Shown piece by piece: positions 1 to 11,870 of a DNA stretch of 64,000 nt (its first letter is position 1; every line of letters starts with the position of its first letter). The stretch comes from Isoetes taiwanensis (Eukaryota > Streptophyta > Lycopodiopsida > Isoetales > Isoetaceae), in the NCBI GenBank assembly GCA_021234155.1, contig JAJEKV010000136.1, positions 124,001-188,000 on the forward strand, given 5' to 3'. A program made the translations under genes and the position numbers. Below the pieces are notes generated by a model. It had not been told where the DNA came from and did no database searches. It worked only from the letters and a program-made list of their open reading frames with translations.

Positions 1-515
1 GGTTCATCTGCAAAAGATGCAGAAGATGCTCCTGGCTTCCTTGCGCTTTAGTTCAAGCTCCAAAGAACCCGGTTTTGAAGGTCGCCGAAATTGGCTATGC
101 CGGCCCAAAGCGAGGGGGCATCATGCTCGGGGGTAGATTGAAGATATATTCGCTTGCCACTGCAATGCCATGCTTTGAATATCAAAGTGAGCCATCTTTT
201 TGTCATTTCTGATGCTATTTGCATGCTTTAATCCGACAAATGGACTGTAATATAGGTTTGCTTCTTCTGTCTCTGTTTGCTTTTGAAGCTTTTCTCTGTA
301 ATATAGGTTTTCTTATGGTCTTCTTTTCATGTAAAGGGCGGAGTATTTATATTACAACATGGTTTCTGCTTAAATCCGGCAGACAGTTCATAGCCATAGA
401 TGTCTAGGTTTAATTTCCAGGCGAAAGCATTCAAAGAAAGAATGCGCCATAGCTGTATCCAGTCTCCGCCATAGCCATACATGAACGTAATTTCAACCTC
501 CCGTCTATTACGCAC
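1..515. other. AT-rich stretch, no gene seen
   Basis: No supportable gene. On the minus strand near 20-60 a short frame reads ELELKRKEARSI, loosely like the coiled-coil end of the gene at 1648-3961. That gene already has a complete last exon, so this is probably chance or old debris. Confidence 0.4.
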
Positions 516-671
516 GGGAAAATACCCCCCTCGGGTTTTCCGGGGGCAATCTGCTCGGCGGCGCCGCCAGCGGTGGCGGACACACTCGCGGCTCCGCCGC
601 TCGTGCGCCGCCACCGTGGCGGCGCCGCCTCGCAGATTACCCCCCGGAAAACCCTCGGGGGGTATTTTCCC
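516..671. repeat. GC-rich foldback element, about 156 bp
   Basis: Two arms of about 53 bp, 516-568 and 618-671, are inverted copies with only a few mismatches. Each outer end is GGGAAAATACCCCCC and each inner end is GGCGGCGCCGCC. The spacer pairs further (CGGTGGCG with CGCCACCG), so nearly the whole element can fold into one hairpin. It sits in AT-rich DNA, which suggests insertion. A possible TTA duplication flanks it, but the left edge is unclear. The theme of a GGGTTTTCC block beside a G-run also occurs in the LINE 3' ends of this window. It resembles a foldback MITE; no transposase is visible. Confidence 0.6.
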
Positions 672-1647
672 TTATACATAGAAAAAAGACTGGCATCATA
701 TTGCTCTACCACAATGCTTTTCCTGGTAATTTTTTAATTTACGCACCGTTAATGCGAAAGCGTAGATCCACCATTAAATTTATCTTAGCTAGAATTTAAG
801 AAAACCGTGAACCTCATAAAAGGCGAGCATGGTTTTGGCCCATCCCAGGACGCGCCATGCTTTTTCGTCAAGCATTACTCTGAAGATCATGATATCTTTT
901 CCTCGGCAAGCTAGTAAATTCTATAATTTAGTAAGGCATATGTGCTTTTGTTGCATCCTTAATAACACCACCATCGGTTCTTTTACCAAATACCATCGTT
1001 AACAAGTGAACAAAATAGCAAAGGTGGAAAACGAAAGCATCCTCACGTGCAGAAGAAGAGCGCAATCAAACAAGATGGCAATCTTGAAGGCCAAACCTAT
1101 TTGTAGATTATATTTACACGTACTTAAAAATTGCAAAGAATTTCTAAAATGCCGAAAGAATTAAAGACTAAGCACTGCATGATTATTTCTGAAGCACTGC
1201 ATAAACATTAGTGCTTTTTATGTTACAACTCGTCCAGTATGGAACCTGGACTTCAGCACAGGAGCATGTATATTCTTTGGTAGCTATGGGGCATTTTGGA
1301 GTACCTCACGCGAACCATTGGAGGAACTGATTATGCATGCTTTTAAACCCTGATAGATGTTTTAACATGATTCGCTACTAACAACAAACATGTCAGTATC
1401 TGCAAATAAAGCATCGTATTACAACTATCACCATTAGATCATTCATTTAATGAATAATTCGTCACCTTCAAATGCAGCTTGCCTCAGATTGCATGTCCAA
1501 TCTGCGTACTCCTCCTGAAAGTTGCAAAACAGTCTTGATCAGAAAAAGGCATCAAGTGAATGAAAGCATGCGAAAATCTTTTTTCATGTTTGCAACTATG
1601 TCAGAATTTATTTGTTATAATATTGCTTACGAATTTAGCCATGCTAA
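672..1647. other. Downstream flank of the SSX2IP-like gene
   Basis: AT-rich, with no supportable reading frame. It must hold the 3' untranslated region and poly(A) site of the minus-strand gene whose stop codon is at 1650-1648. I could not place the poly(A) site with confidence. Confidence 0.4.
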
Positions 1648-3961
1648 TCACCTTGTGTCCTCATTATTTGATAGGTGCTTACTCATTATTGAAGCCTGCA
1701 AAACGTTATGATCCCTAGGTTAAGGAAATTATTTACTAATGCTCCAGCAACATAAGCCATAGATGTTCAGGATACCTGCTCTTGTATAATACTTCTGGCC
1801 TCCACCAACTGTGCTTCCAACTCAAGCTCACGCTCACTAGCCTCACACGTTACTTCTGCTCCCTTCTGAGCTTCCTGCAGTTGTGTCATCCTTTCCTGTA
1901 GATAACCATGTTAAAACCAGAAGGTTCTAGACAGCTGGAAGTTCATAGGAAAAGGGCATGATGGTACCTTGATTGAGGTCATCTTTGCACGTAAGCTTTG
2001 CTCAATTTGGTCCCTAGCCATGTGAAATGGAAGATCGAAAACATCCTAAACCATCAAAAACCTTTAAATTAGAGGATACAAGCTTCTACAAAATATAGTC
2101 TTTAAATTGAAATCATGATATCTTTCGTACCGTGCGACCTCCCAAGGGGGTTGCTGGTGGTTCCAAGTCACTGTTTCCACCATTCGTTGTTCCTAGTCTG
2201 ATAGGTCCGTTTGGCGTGTTTAGAAAGTCACGCATATCTGACTGTATACAGAAGAGAAAACAAGTACCATACGATTATTTACATGCATGCGACTGTACAA
2301 ACATAATTAGGATAACAAATACCTGCATTGACCGTAGTAAAGAACGTAAATCAGCATTTTCAGCCATCAATTCTTGTTTTTTAGCCTCATATGCATCAAC
2401 CTGGTATTTAGATTATCCCAAATGTGATTTTGTCCTGTAATCGTAACAAGGGACATGACATTTAATTCTAAATGAATACTCACAATCATTTTGTAGAAGT
2501 CTCCATCAGCTTTCCTGCTATTCCACGTGCCACGTTGTCTACCTTCTTTCTGTTCATGAACTCCAATAGATGGCTTAATGGCCAAGACATGATAAAAACA
2601 ATAGTGGCTTAGGAGACAGTAACATTTGCTTTACCTGCAACAGGTTCATGATTTCCATCCCTGCCTTTGATTCTTTCTTCTTCTCCATCAAAACCTGATT
2701 TAGTCGTTCCTGTAACATACACAGGTGAGGTCCTTTTAAGAAATGCATCACTTCATATGTAAGAACTGCACCTGCAGCTTCAGATATTCCTTCTCTTTCT
2801 TTTTCAACTCATGTGTTTGTTGTGTCCTCAATTGCTGTGTACCAAGTGATTCAGAATATATGCATTGAGCATTTTGTTGAAAAATCAGACATGTCAAACA
2901 AACCTTTTAATTTATACAAACCTGAGCTCCAATTACCATACGCTGAAATTCGTCTCGTTCTTGCTGAAGCTTCTCCAACTGAATCTTGAAAGCAGAAGAA
3001 GTTCTTTGCTCCTGATCTTTATACCGACAAATTATTATCTTACTTCCATATCAAAACTTCATAGAAGAGTTCAACTTCATCAGCGGGAAAACTGGAACAA
3101 TCATTTATAGATAACTACAATGATGAGGCACACCAGCTTTGTACCTTGCTGGCTAATGTTGCTAGCTCTCTCTCTTTGCCAACTAACTGGGCATCAAGCC
3201 TCTCTATTTTAGATTCAAGCCTGGACATGTCGGACAAGAACCTGGAATCGCCAGATGTCAGCGCCATTTAAACTCCATACTGGATACTCTCAAGTAAGAT
3301 AATACCTCTGTCTCTGCTCATTAAATGCCTCTCTAAATTCAATGTCACGTTGACGTTGTTGAAGAAGGGCATAAATGCAGTTGCAGGTTTCAGCAATTGA
3401 AACCTAAACAGACCTAGCATTTGTTAACAAACAATACAAAATCCATGTTTCCTTCAATGTCGCACTTACAGGATTGTTAGAGAACAAATTAAGATTTGAA
3501 GGGAAGCCATAGGTTGCTAATGTTTGGTTGAGATATTTGGCACAGTGCTCCAAATTGTTCACGTCAGCAAATGCATACTCTCTGTAAAGAAGAAAAAGAA
3601 CTTAATAATACTAGGAAAGCATTGCTGAGCTAAATATCTAGGTGGTGTTGCCGGCTAAATATCTATGATGCTGGTCATAATAAATTACAGAACGAGATAT
3701 TTATGCTTGATTACAGTAAAAATGCTGAAAGGGAAGATCTAGCAAGTTAGAGCGCTAACTTACCCGTTAACTAAATCGCTATTGAAAGAGGGCTGCAACA
3801 AGAAAACGAAGACATAATCAGAACTACTCAGGTTTGTCTCCAATCCATTAAGCAAATTATGGAATGGCGTTCGTAACATTGAAAAATGCAGAGCCTTGTC
3901 AACATTTCTGATCATGAGACGAAATTACCTCAAACTCAAGCGACCCATCACTGACGCCCAT
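1648..3961 (-). CDS. Afadin/alpha-actinin-binding (SSX2IP/ADIP) family protein, 14 exons
   Basis: Reading the minus strand with GT/AG introns gives exons 3961-3929, 3792-3764, 3581-3470, 3403-3306, 3241-3145, 3011-2922, 2834-2772, 2709-2635, 2573-2484, 2400-2323, 2241-2131, 2045-1968, 1895-1776 and 1695-1648. All phases agree and the total is 1122 nt: 373 residues plus a TGA stop. The start codon opens MGVSDGSLEFE. Residues about 22-60 carry the family signature (NNLEHCAKYLNQTLATYGFP). Long Glu/Lys/Gln-rich coiled coils follow to about residue 230, then a Gly/Pro-rich linker, a second coiled coil, and the end ARSIIQEQ-ASIMSKHL. In animals SSX2IP works at adherens junctions and centriolar satellites; plant homologues have been linked to microtubules, so a cytoskeletal role is inference. 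There is no frameshift or stop. It is the only clearly intact cellular gene here. The exon 9 acceptor (AAG) is the weakest splice site. Confidence 0.9.
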
Positions 3962-4700
3962 GGCCACAACTCAAATGCAAAGATCTGGCGGATCCGCTGC
4001 AATGGCGCTGTGAAATGGCTGGCGCTGGATCATTGTGGCGCCCATCTCTGCCCCAGGGCTTGGCCAGCCCGATTCATGCCACATACGACGCGTACACCGT
4101 ATGTATGCCAATTTCGGCCACGTCCGGGATTTAACGAGGTGCTTATGCACTCCGGTGCTTTTATCGGCTGCCGGTTTAATTCGAGAAATGGTATTGACTC
4201 GCAAAACTGTACTATCGTCACTAAACACTTCGGATGTTAAACCTTGTTACGTTTGGAAAAAGTTTGGGAAAAAGTTTGTGTCTTTTTTGGGTTGCCCCTA
4301 GGGGGGCAAACCCTCGTTTGTGTGGGTTTGTGGCATATCCTGGGTATATGCTGGAATATCCCGGGATATGCCGGTATTCGCTAAAAACCGATTGTCACCC
4401 GATGGCTGGCGGTCAACCCGATTCAAATTGCGTTTCAATCGCCAACCGGTAATCGGCGGCTCAATCCGGGGCAAAACATTTTCCGTGGGATAAAATCCCT
4501 GGTTATTGTGGAGACATGCATTGCGACTTACGCAACGTAATGCAAAAGGATTCTTCTCCTACGCTTTTACGACTTCAAACGCGGAAGCAAGGCAGCAGAG
4601 CTTCATATAGAAACAGGCTCAAGGACGAACTCATCCCAGCGACGGGGAATCTTCCTTTTTCTATTTTATAACAGGTGATTTCTTAGCCGTTTTAGATGCG
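3962..4700 (-). promoter_or_regulatory. Presumed 5' UTR and promoter of the SSX2IP-like gene
   Basis: This lies directly upstream of the start codon at 3961 and is more GC-rich than the flanks. Around 4292-4316 there is a short imperfect inverted repeat around GCCCCTAGGGGGGC. No TATA box is clear. The assignment rests on position only. Confidence 0.35.
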
Positions 4701-6100
4701 TTTTGTATTAGACCTATGGCGATGATCAAAGCTCTGTTCTTCGAGCAAGCTTTTAGTTAATTGGACCCAACTAAGATGGAGCTGTTGAAGGATACATCCC
4801 TATTGATTTATTCTTATTTCCTGGCCTCTGCATTTCTTTTGGTTTTTGCACTACAGTTTTCCATCATCAGTTTAGATACAATAACCACAGATTTTCTTGC
4901 ATTTTGTTCAATGCATTTGTCTGCATCATCTACAGTAACCATAGATTATTTGATGGTGCTTGAGGGGCATATGGAAATTAGTCTTGGCAAGCGTTGTGCA
5001 CCCATATCCTCTGCATGCATATTCGTTGGCATCTTTTCTTATATCTTAGCAATATATATGTTTTTCTTTGTAGTTATGCTTCCCTTATACCTTTTTGGAA
5101 CGAGGTAGATCGTACCTATGAACAGAGTGCGACTTCTTTCTCTCTGCTCTTTCCGTGTTCTTTTCCTAAAAGAGTTCAGTTCAGAAGTATTTGCCACAAA
5201 ATCTTCTACACAAAAGTATTCATTTAAAGCCTTCCAAGTAAGGGTGAAGTTTTGCTGTGCTTTATATTGATTAGCTTTAGAATTCATGATATATTATTGC
5301 ATTTGATGCTTTGAAGCATATGAGGTAATGCATTTGATGCTTTGAAGCTGCAATTTATTTTAATGAGGAATTAGGCCTCTTCTTATGCGATAACGACATC
5401 AAAGTGCCCCTTACGTTAGATGTTTCTGCTTTGGCCTAGAATTGCATTTAGGAGCTGCTACTAAAGCCATGTAGTTTCTGTTCATCAAGTAGCTGTGAAT
5501 TATGCTTTGAATTTTGGTTGTAGGTTGTCACAGGAGGTACTATCTATTTGTCTAGATTCACTTGATGTTGTCTCATGGTAAAGTAGGTGGGTGGAAAAGG
5601 GGGACATTAGTTTAACTGTTCATTCGAGAATCCACAAGCTATAGTATTGTGAGCCTTTCATGATTCCTTTTCTTTTCTGGTCATGGATCAGGTAATTTTA
5701 TGTGTTGTTGTTCTATTGATCTTCGTCTCACAGCTAACATTGTGTCATCTCTTCCTCTCTTATCATCTCGCCTGCAGCTTGCGTCATGGAAATAATAAAA
5801 GCTTTGTTTTGTGACAAAGGTCATTGACTGCACAATCTACAATATGTTATCAAATGAGTATATGTTGAATCTGCATGTATGTTTAAGACAAATCCCTGCT
5901 AGCAAAATCTTGCAGTTCTTTCTTGCAGATTTTGAGTTTATTCAAATTTTCCCTATATAGAATTTGACTTCCAGCACTTCATGATTCCTTTGCCCCTGGG
6001 AAGATACATTTTGTGCAGGGTTCTAAGGCTATGGCCAGTGTCCAGACCTCTATACTGCTACAACTACTAGAATTAGCCTTATCTTATCTTCTTCTTGGTA
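4701..6100. other. AT-rich stretch, no gene seen
   Basis: A hydrophobic frame of 115 codons at 4761-5108 exists on the plus strand. AT-rich sequence readily yields Leu/Ile/Phe-rich frames, and I see no motif, splice structure or homologue. Nothing else is supportable. Confidence 0.4.
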
Positions 6101-6290
6101 GCCTTTTAATATTTGGTTATTGTGTTTGGTGATGGGGCTTAGTGCCCAGGTTTTAGATGGGTTGTTGCCCTTGCATGTGCCGTCCCATAACCCGTTGGGT
6201 TCCCGTGGACGTAAAAATTTATCTTATCTTATCTTATCTTATCTTATCTTATCTTATCTTATCTTATCTTATCTTCATACCATGGTTCAT
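6101..6290 (+). mobile_element. Short retroposon (SINE-like or 5'-truncated LINE) with TATCT tail
   Basis: The 3' end is recognisable: GTCCCATAACCCGTTGGGTTCCCGTGGACG split over 6182-6211, then an A-run and about a dozen TATCT units. The piece AACCC-GTT-GGGTT can form a hairpin. The same architecture with a different stem occurs at the LINE ends at 17912 and 39155. The 5' boundary is not visible; 6101 is a guess. No tRNA-like promoter was found, so it could equally be a truncated LINE copy. Confidence 0.5.
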
Positions 6291-6389
6291 AATATGGTTC
6301 ATACCATGATTATGGTCATGACCATAGCACTTACTACGACCCTAATCATGCTTACGGCACTTCACACCAATGACTCTTGGGGCTTGAAT

Positions 6390-6640
6390 TCTCGGGTGGA
6401 TTCTCGGGTGGAAGAAGTGCTGACACCGTTTGGCAGAGGCATTGCGGACACCCCACAAGAAGTAGTGTTGACACCGCTAGGTAGAGGCATTGCCGACATT
6501 CCACAGAATGCAACACCCTGGGGGCTTGAATTCGGGTGGAGCGGTGTTGTATTTGTGGAGGCAGAGGCATTGCTGACACCCCACAAAATGCATCACACTG
6601 GGCTTGAATTTTGGGGGCATTGCTGACACTCCACAAAATG
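6390..6640. repeat. Degenerate interspersed repeat around GGCATTGCNGACACYCCACA
   Basis: The motif GGCATTGC-(N)-GACA-YYCCACA recurs near 6440, 6487, 6568 and 6618, with variants of GGGCTTGAATT between copies. Spacing is irregular (about 45-80 bp). It is open in several frames but looks like satellite-like repeat rather than coding sequence. Confidence 0.5.
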
Positions 6641-7955
6641 AATCACCCTACGGAGCCTGCTTCAGTGTTATCTGGCACACCAGGAATTGTCCGCCATGCA
6701 GTTTTGAGGTGCTCTAAAAATGTACATTTAGAGCAATAAGAAGAGATGGATGAATGCACAAATTGCCAAATGCAAAAGAATTCTTTGCTGATCTTTCATA
6801 TAATGGGTTTGTGCATTTTGGGTTTCTGCACATATTTAAATCCAATAAAACTTTAAAAAAAAAGAAAAAAAAAAGAAAAAAAAAACATGGGTCTGGCCTT
6901 CTCCAAATAGTCTACAAGCTAACGTATATCAGGACATAAGCAATCCCCCAAATCAGAAACCCCATGTACCCCAAAAATAGGTAGGACTAAAGAAAATACT
7001 TGAAACTACTTGTAGAATAGGATTGAAGACGAGCTAACCTTTTTGCCCAAGTGACGCATAAGACAAATTTGTAAGAAGAGTCGTCAGAAAATTGATGCGC
7101 TTTGAATTATTCCCAGCACAATAGCCTTTTTGTTTGTGATGAAGTAGGTCTGCTTTTAGATCTGGAGAGGGAATATAGTTTTAATGTAGGATAGATTACG
7201 AGATCCATCGATTGACCAAAAAAAAAAGGAGAGATATCCAATCGAGTTTGTTACCCTTTACAACTTCACCATCTGCCTTTAAATAAATATGCTTCTTTGA
7301 ATTCCAACACGAAACTACAAAACAAATAATATGCAAACACACCCTCAGGGCACTGGAGGGCAACCCTCCGTGCGCAAGCACCTTGTTTTTTTCAGCAGGC
7401 TTGCCTAAGCTAAGCCACATGACCACATGACCGAACATTCTAACAATTTTTCTTTCAAGGATTTTTTCCTTTCGAGCATCTTAAGGTTTTTGTCTTCTTC
7501 TCTTGTTTTTTAGTTCTAACTCGTGTCCTGACTGAAGCTTGCGAAACCCTCTGCATAGATGTCCTCAAAAGCGGAGCCCTTTGCGCGCTTGTCCGCAAAC
7601 TTTTTGAGAAAATCAGAGGAGAGTATGGACAAGGGTTTTGGAATCATCATCAAAGAATCTTGTGTTCAGTCTTATAAACTTGGTCAATGTCTTGTTTGTG
7701 TTCAGTAATCCTGCAAATATTGTTCTTTACTCGAGCAATATCTTGATGCCACATGTTCTTGTTGAAGAAGTGGGGGCTATAGAGGACTCAATTGTTGGGT
7801 TGCCATAGTCGAAGAACCCTAAATGGTTAGCTTGCTCCCCCCTCCTTTGCCCCTTTTTTCGAATGCTTGGAATCTCTTAAGACAGATGCAATCAAATGTG
7901 TCGAGGAGAACAGTGGCCGCTTAATACATGCTGACATCTTGTATACAAGGCTTAA
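6641..7955. other. AT-rich stretch with A-rich tract, no gene seen
   Basis: An A-rich run at 6856-6887 could be an old poly(A) tail, but no element body is recognisable before it. A block of about 75 bp at 7318-7392 resembles 59256-59330. The stretch 7530-7950 may be worn PPR-gene sequence, but its frames are broken. Confidence 0.35.
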
Positions 7956-8540
7956 AAGACATATTTGTTGGTAACAATCGGGTAGATTTATGTGTTATCA
8001 ATGCATTGATTGGCACATAGGCTAAATATGGATTACTGAAAGAAGCACGAGCAGTGTTTGACAGGCTTCCAATTCGAAATTCATTTGTTTGTGTCACATT
8101 TAAGGGTTTGAATAGGACTTGAACCCACTACCTCTGGAATGTGACAAAATGGTTTGGATGAAACCCCATGAAACCGAACCATACGCTCCAGACTTGATGG
8201 TTAATCGTCACAGTTCGGACAATGCTAACAGGATAGGCCGAAATGAATCTGGATTGGAAACCCTGAATTGCTTTGAAAAGATAAAACTGCACATCATAAC
8301 ATTGCATGCATGAGACAAGCCTAGGAACCATAATATCTATGATGAAAGGCCAGAAAGTACATTTTGAGATCATCCAGAAAGGATTGAAGGACCCATACCT
8401 GGTACCAACCTTAGCAAAGTGTATGCAAACAGTGGCTTACTACCAGATGCACAAGAAGTCTTTGACAAGCTGTCCATTCAAGATGTTCTTTCCTACAATG
8501 CACTACTTGCAGGATATGCAGCAAGTGGATAAGCATTAAA
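7956..8540 (+). pseudogene. PPR protein pseudogene fragment
   Basis: Two pieces match plant PPR helices. One at about 7965-8095 reads INALIGT-stop-AKYGLLKEARAVFDRLP. The other at about 8405-8530 reads KVYANSGLLPDAQEVFDKL and then DVLSYNALLAGYA. Both show the helix-turn-helix pattern of a 35-residue repeat (AKYG, A..VFD.LP). Stops and frame changes separate them, and no start codon or targeting peptide is visible. Intact PPR proteins bind organellar RNA and act in editing or processing; this copy is dead. A second fragment lies at 18360-18490. Confidence 0.7.
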
Positions 8541-11500
8541 GTGATTTAAACAATATCTATCTATCTATCTATCTTGTTAATTTGGGTTTTCCCGATCTGG
8601 AGAAAAATGTTTTAGGAATTTTTTTTAAGTTTTATTTCTAAGGTTTTGGGGATTTTGCGTGCCGGAATAAATTTCCGATTTCTTAAACCGAAGAAATTTT
8701 TTTCCTATGGTTTTACATCGTTTGGCTCTCCTTATTCGATTGCAGCCGGATGCATGCCACGATTGCTAATATGATTGCAGCTGGATGCATGCGACGATTA
8801 CTGAGCTTAAGCTTTTTCGGCATGCAGGGGCTCATAGAAATTTTTTTGTCTGATGATTTATATCCCGCGAATCTCAAATTTGATTATCGGCCGGATCATT
8901 TTAGGGTGAGTTTAACAGCATAGAAGCAGGATAGCAGGTAAAAATCTTCCTCCTATTTTTTTTTATTCTACCGAGCTATAGGAGTTGGCCCAAGTAGAAG
9001 AAGGAAGACATACGTTTTCCGTCAGCCGATGTCCAAGAAATTGATTCTGCATCTTTTGAAGTGGAGTTAACTGGAGTGATGGAGACCTGTCTATAATCAG
9101 CACCATTTTTTGGGTATGATGAGAGGAGGTTTTGGGATTTTTCTTTCTGGCATTCTTAGAGTAGTTTGGCATGGGCCTTTATGTAATGTGGTATGCATGG
9201 CATGATCTATCAATCTCTCTCTTTTTTCTTTTTTTACATCGCTGCAATGAAAGATCCCTTTATATGTATGTATTATTTTCTCAGAAAAACGGTTTTTTTC
9301 CTTAAAAATCTATGTAACAAGCTCTTTATTTGATTCTTAGAGTCTAGGTTCCTCCTAACCCATATTTTATAGCAGTAAATATCCTAGAAACAGGCAGCAA
9401 TATCTATCTCAATTAACCAAAGCATCTGTTCATACTTGCAAGTAGTTGGCAACTAGATGGTAAATGTTTTAGAGGTTCTAAACAGATTTTTGGTGTATTT
9501 TTCCTTCAGGGCTTAAACTGGCAAGAAGAGTTTTGTCCTTGATAATCAGTGCTATCTATAACTTTTTCCCTTCCTTTTGCCATAATCCATCTTTGAGCGA
9601 TTTATCAACTTATATGCCATTTATTTTTTAGGTAGAGTTTAAAGTTGGAATAGAAGATTATACATTGGCTGCATCATCCAATCACCCCAAGTAATCAGGG
9701 ACATTGCAGATTAGATCCATGTATTATTCAAATGGTTCTATATTATTATATGCAGAGGTTTCATTCTATGTCCTCATGTTCAGGTTTATCTACTTCCACA
9801 TTCTTCTGTCTTGCTAGATTTATGGAAACCAGCCAAGATTTTTGGCGAGAGCTATTCCCTTCCATTGCAGGCGATAAGTGATGTGAGAAGAAGAGAGGAC
9901 ACATGTGAATGCAACATGAATGCAATAGGTATTGGCTATGAGGACACACATTCCCATTCTCATGTTGCCTTTTTGATGTCTTTGAATTTGGAAATGTCAC
10001 GACTCTTATTATTCTAAATCCAGGTGTTGATACTGCAGACAATATCGTTATCGGTCTCACACTTTACAAGTAAGATTGATTTTATATTTACATGGATATT
10101 GTGTTATTATTATTTCAAATATTAAGAATGAAGTATGATATGATAGAAAAATACAACTCATCACAGTATTTTTGTTTCTCTTTGCCCCTGTTTCTATAAT
10201 TTCTATATAGTTGTGTAGCTCCTATAGTTGTGTATATAGTTCTCTTTGCCCCTATTTATATATTATGATGCTCCAGAATGCAAGTACGAAACTGTTGCAC
10301 TGCATTGATTTGCCACTGCCATTGCCATTGCTCTGCTCGAGTTCATGCTTTAAGAAAGCAAGATTGGGGGCAAGAACCCATGTATCAATTTCTAACTTCA
10401 GATATGATGTTTTGGATCGAAGGAATGCGTAGCCATTTGCATGCTAAGAAAAGGATGCTCTGAAACGATTGATTCTTTGGCAGTTTTTTTTTTCTAAGTT
10501 TATAGCCACCTTTTAAAATTTATTGGATTTGTCTGCAGCATAATAATTCTGATCTCTAAATAGCAGGAGCTTGGCATCATGAACTTCTGATTTGACAAGC
10601 GCTTGCAAGGCCACATCTTCAATATCACAGATTTTATGTCCTTGGGCAATGCATACTCTTTGCTATTCTATTCCTGTCAGCAACTGCCATAGATAAGGAA
10701 AAATGCTTTGGTTTTTTTTTTTTTTACATAAGATTGAAGCAGTATTAAGCCTTCAAGTGGATGGAGAATGAGCGGACATTTTGTTCTCTACACGATTTTC
10801 ACCTATTTGCATATCCTGGTTGGATTCCCAATTCCCAAATGCTTCAATCAATTCTTCTCTTCCTTCTCTCATTACTGCGATATACTATTTGGATTGTATG
10901 AGAACTACTTTCACCTGCACACTCTTGCTCAAGTATATTTCCAAGCATGTATCTTGGTGGGATGTGGTAAGCTCAGTAATGAAATTGAGTATGGATGAGT
11001 GGCAATGCATTTCACCATATTTAGTAATGTATCGCTAGATTGTGTCTTTTCTTAGTAATTCCACTAAATCTTGAAACAAGATGTTTATGGTGAAGGATGT
11101 ATAGTTGCATGTCTTAGTCACATGGACATTTGAGGCCTTTCTGTTACAGCATTGCCAGGCAAGATGTTTATTCCAGTATACTTTACAATAAACAGATGCA
11201 ACACCCAACTCTTGAGGATTTGTGTCCTCGGAATGTGCTCTTCGATGCTAGAAGACTGAAGACTTTGAGTTTGCCAGTGGTAAATTATCTTTTTGTTTGC
11301 TTATTAAGCCAAGTTGGCTGTACTTTCTAGCTTTTCTTGCATGATCAGGTTGCTCACTGGTTTGCAATTGAGAAATTCACTACATGACACCTGTTCGAGC
11401 ATGTAGAGTGCCTGATTCAGTTTATCAAGTGTTCTCTCTCCAAATCTAATGCTCATTCATGCTTTTACATGTTTTGAATTTTTTATTTCAATAAAGACAT

Positions 11501-11565
11501 AGAAAAACATCATTGGTCCATTCTTGAACAAACGTGCAAGGATGGATTGCTCACAGAAGATATCA
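8541..11565. other. AT-rich stretch, no gene seen
   Basis: This begins with a short TATC microsatellite at 8552-8574. Duplicated blocks near 8750 and 8775 (GATTGCAGCYGGATGCATGC) form a small direct repeat. Poly(T) runs occur at 10487-10495 and 10712-10724. No reading frame shows family motifs. Confidence 0.4.
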
Positions 11566-11870
11566 ACTGCAATATTCTATCTTTTTCAAAAATTGCATAT
11601 TCTATCTTTTTCAAAAATTGCATGTAGCGTGCTTGATTCTATTCATCGAATATTCTCCAATTTTAATGCTCATTTACTATTTCAAATGTTGGATTTTTGT
11701 TGTCAAATAAAAATTAAACTAATATCATTGGTCCATTGTTAGAATATTATTGCTCCATTGCTGGCATTTTTTTTTTCAAAGAGACTTACAAAGCAATATC
11801 ATTGTCCATTGTTAATTTCTTTTTCAAATAAGACACTTAAAAGCTATATAATTGGTTCATTGTCCAAGCA
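11566..11870. repeat. Tandem duplication and degenerate AT-rich repeats
   Basis: A unit of about 25 bp (TTCTATCTTTTTCAAAAATT plus GCA) is duplicated at 11577-11628. Further on, variants of ATCATTGGTCCATTGTT and TTTTTCAAA recur near 11720, 11800 and 11850, giving a loosely periodic region. No coding content is seen. Confidence 0.5.

Noticed and set aside
1-60. Minus-strand frame ELELKRKEARSI as an extra exon of the SSX2IP-like gene
   Set aside because: The gene closes cleanly with a stop at 1650-1648 and 373 codons; the similarity is short and low-complexity.
4761-5108. Membrane-protein-like frame of 115 codons
   Set aside because: AT-rich DNA gives Leu/Phe/Ile-rich frames by chance; no motif or gene structure.
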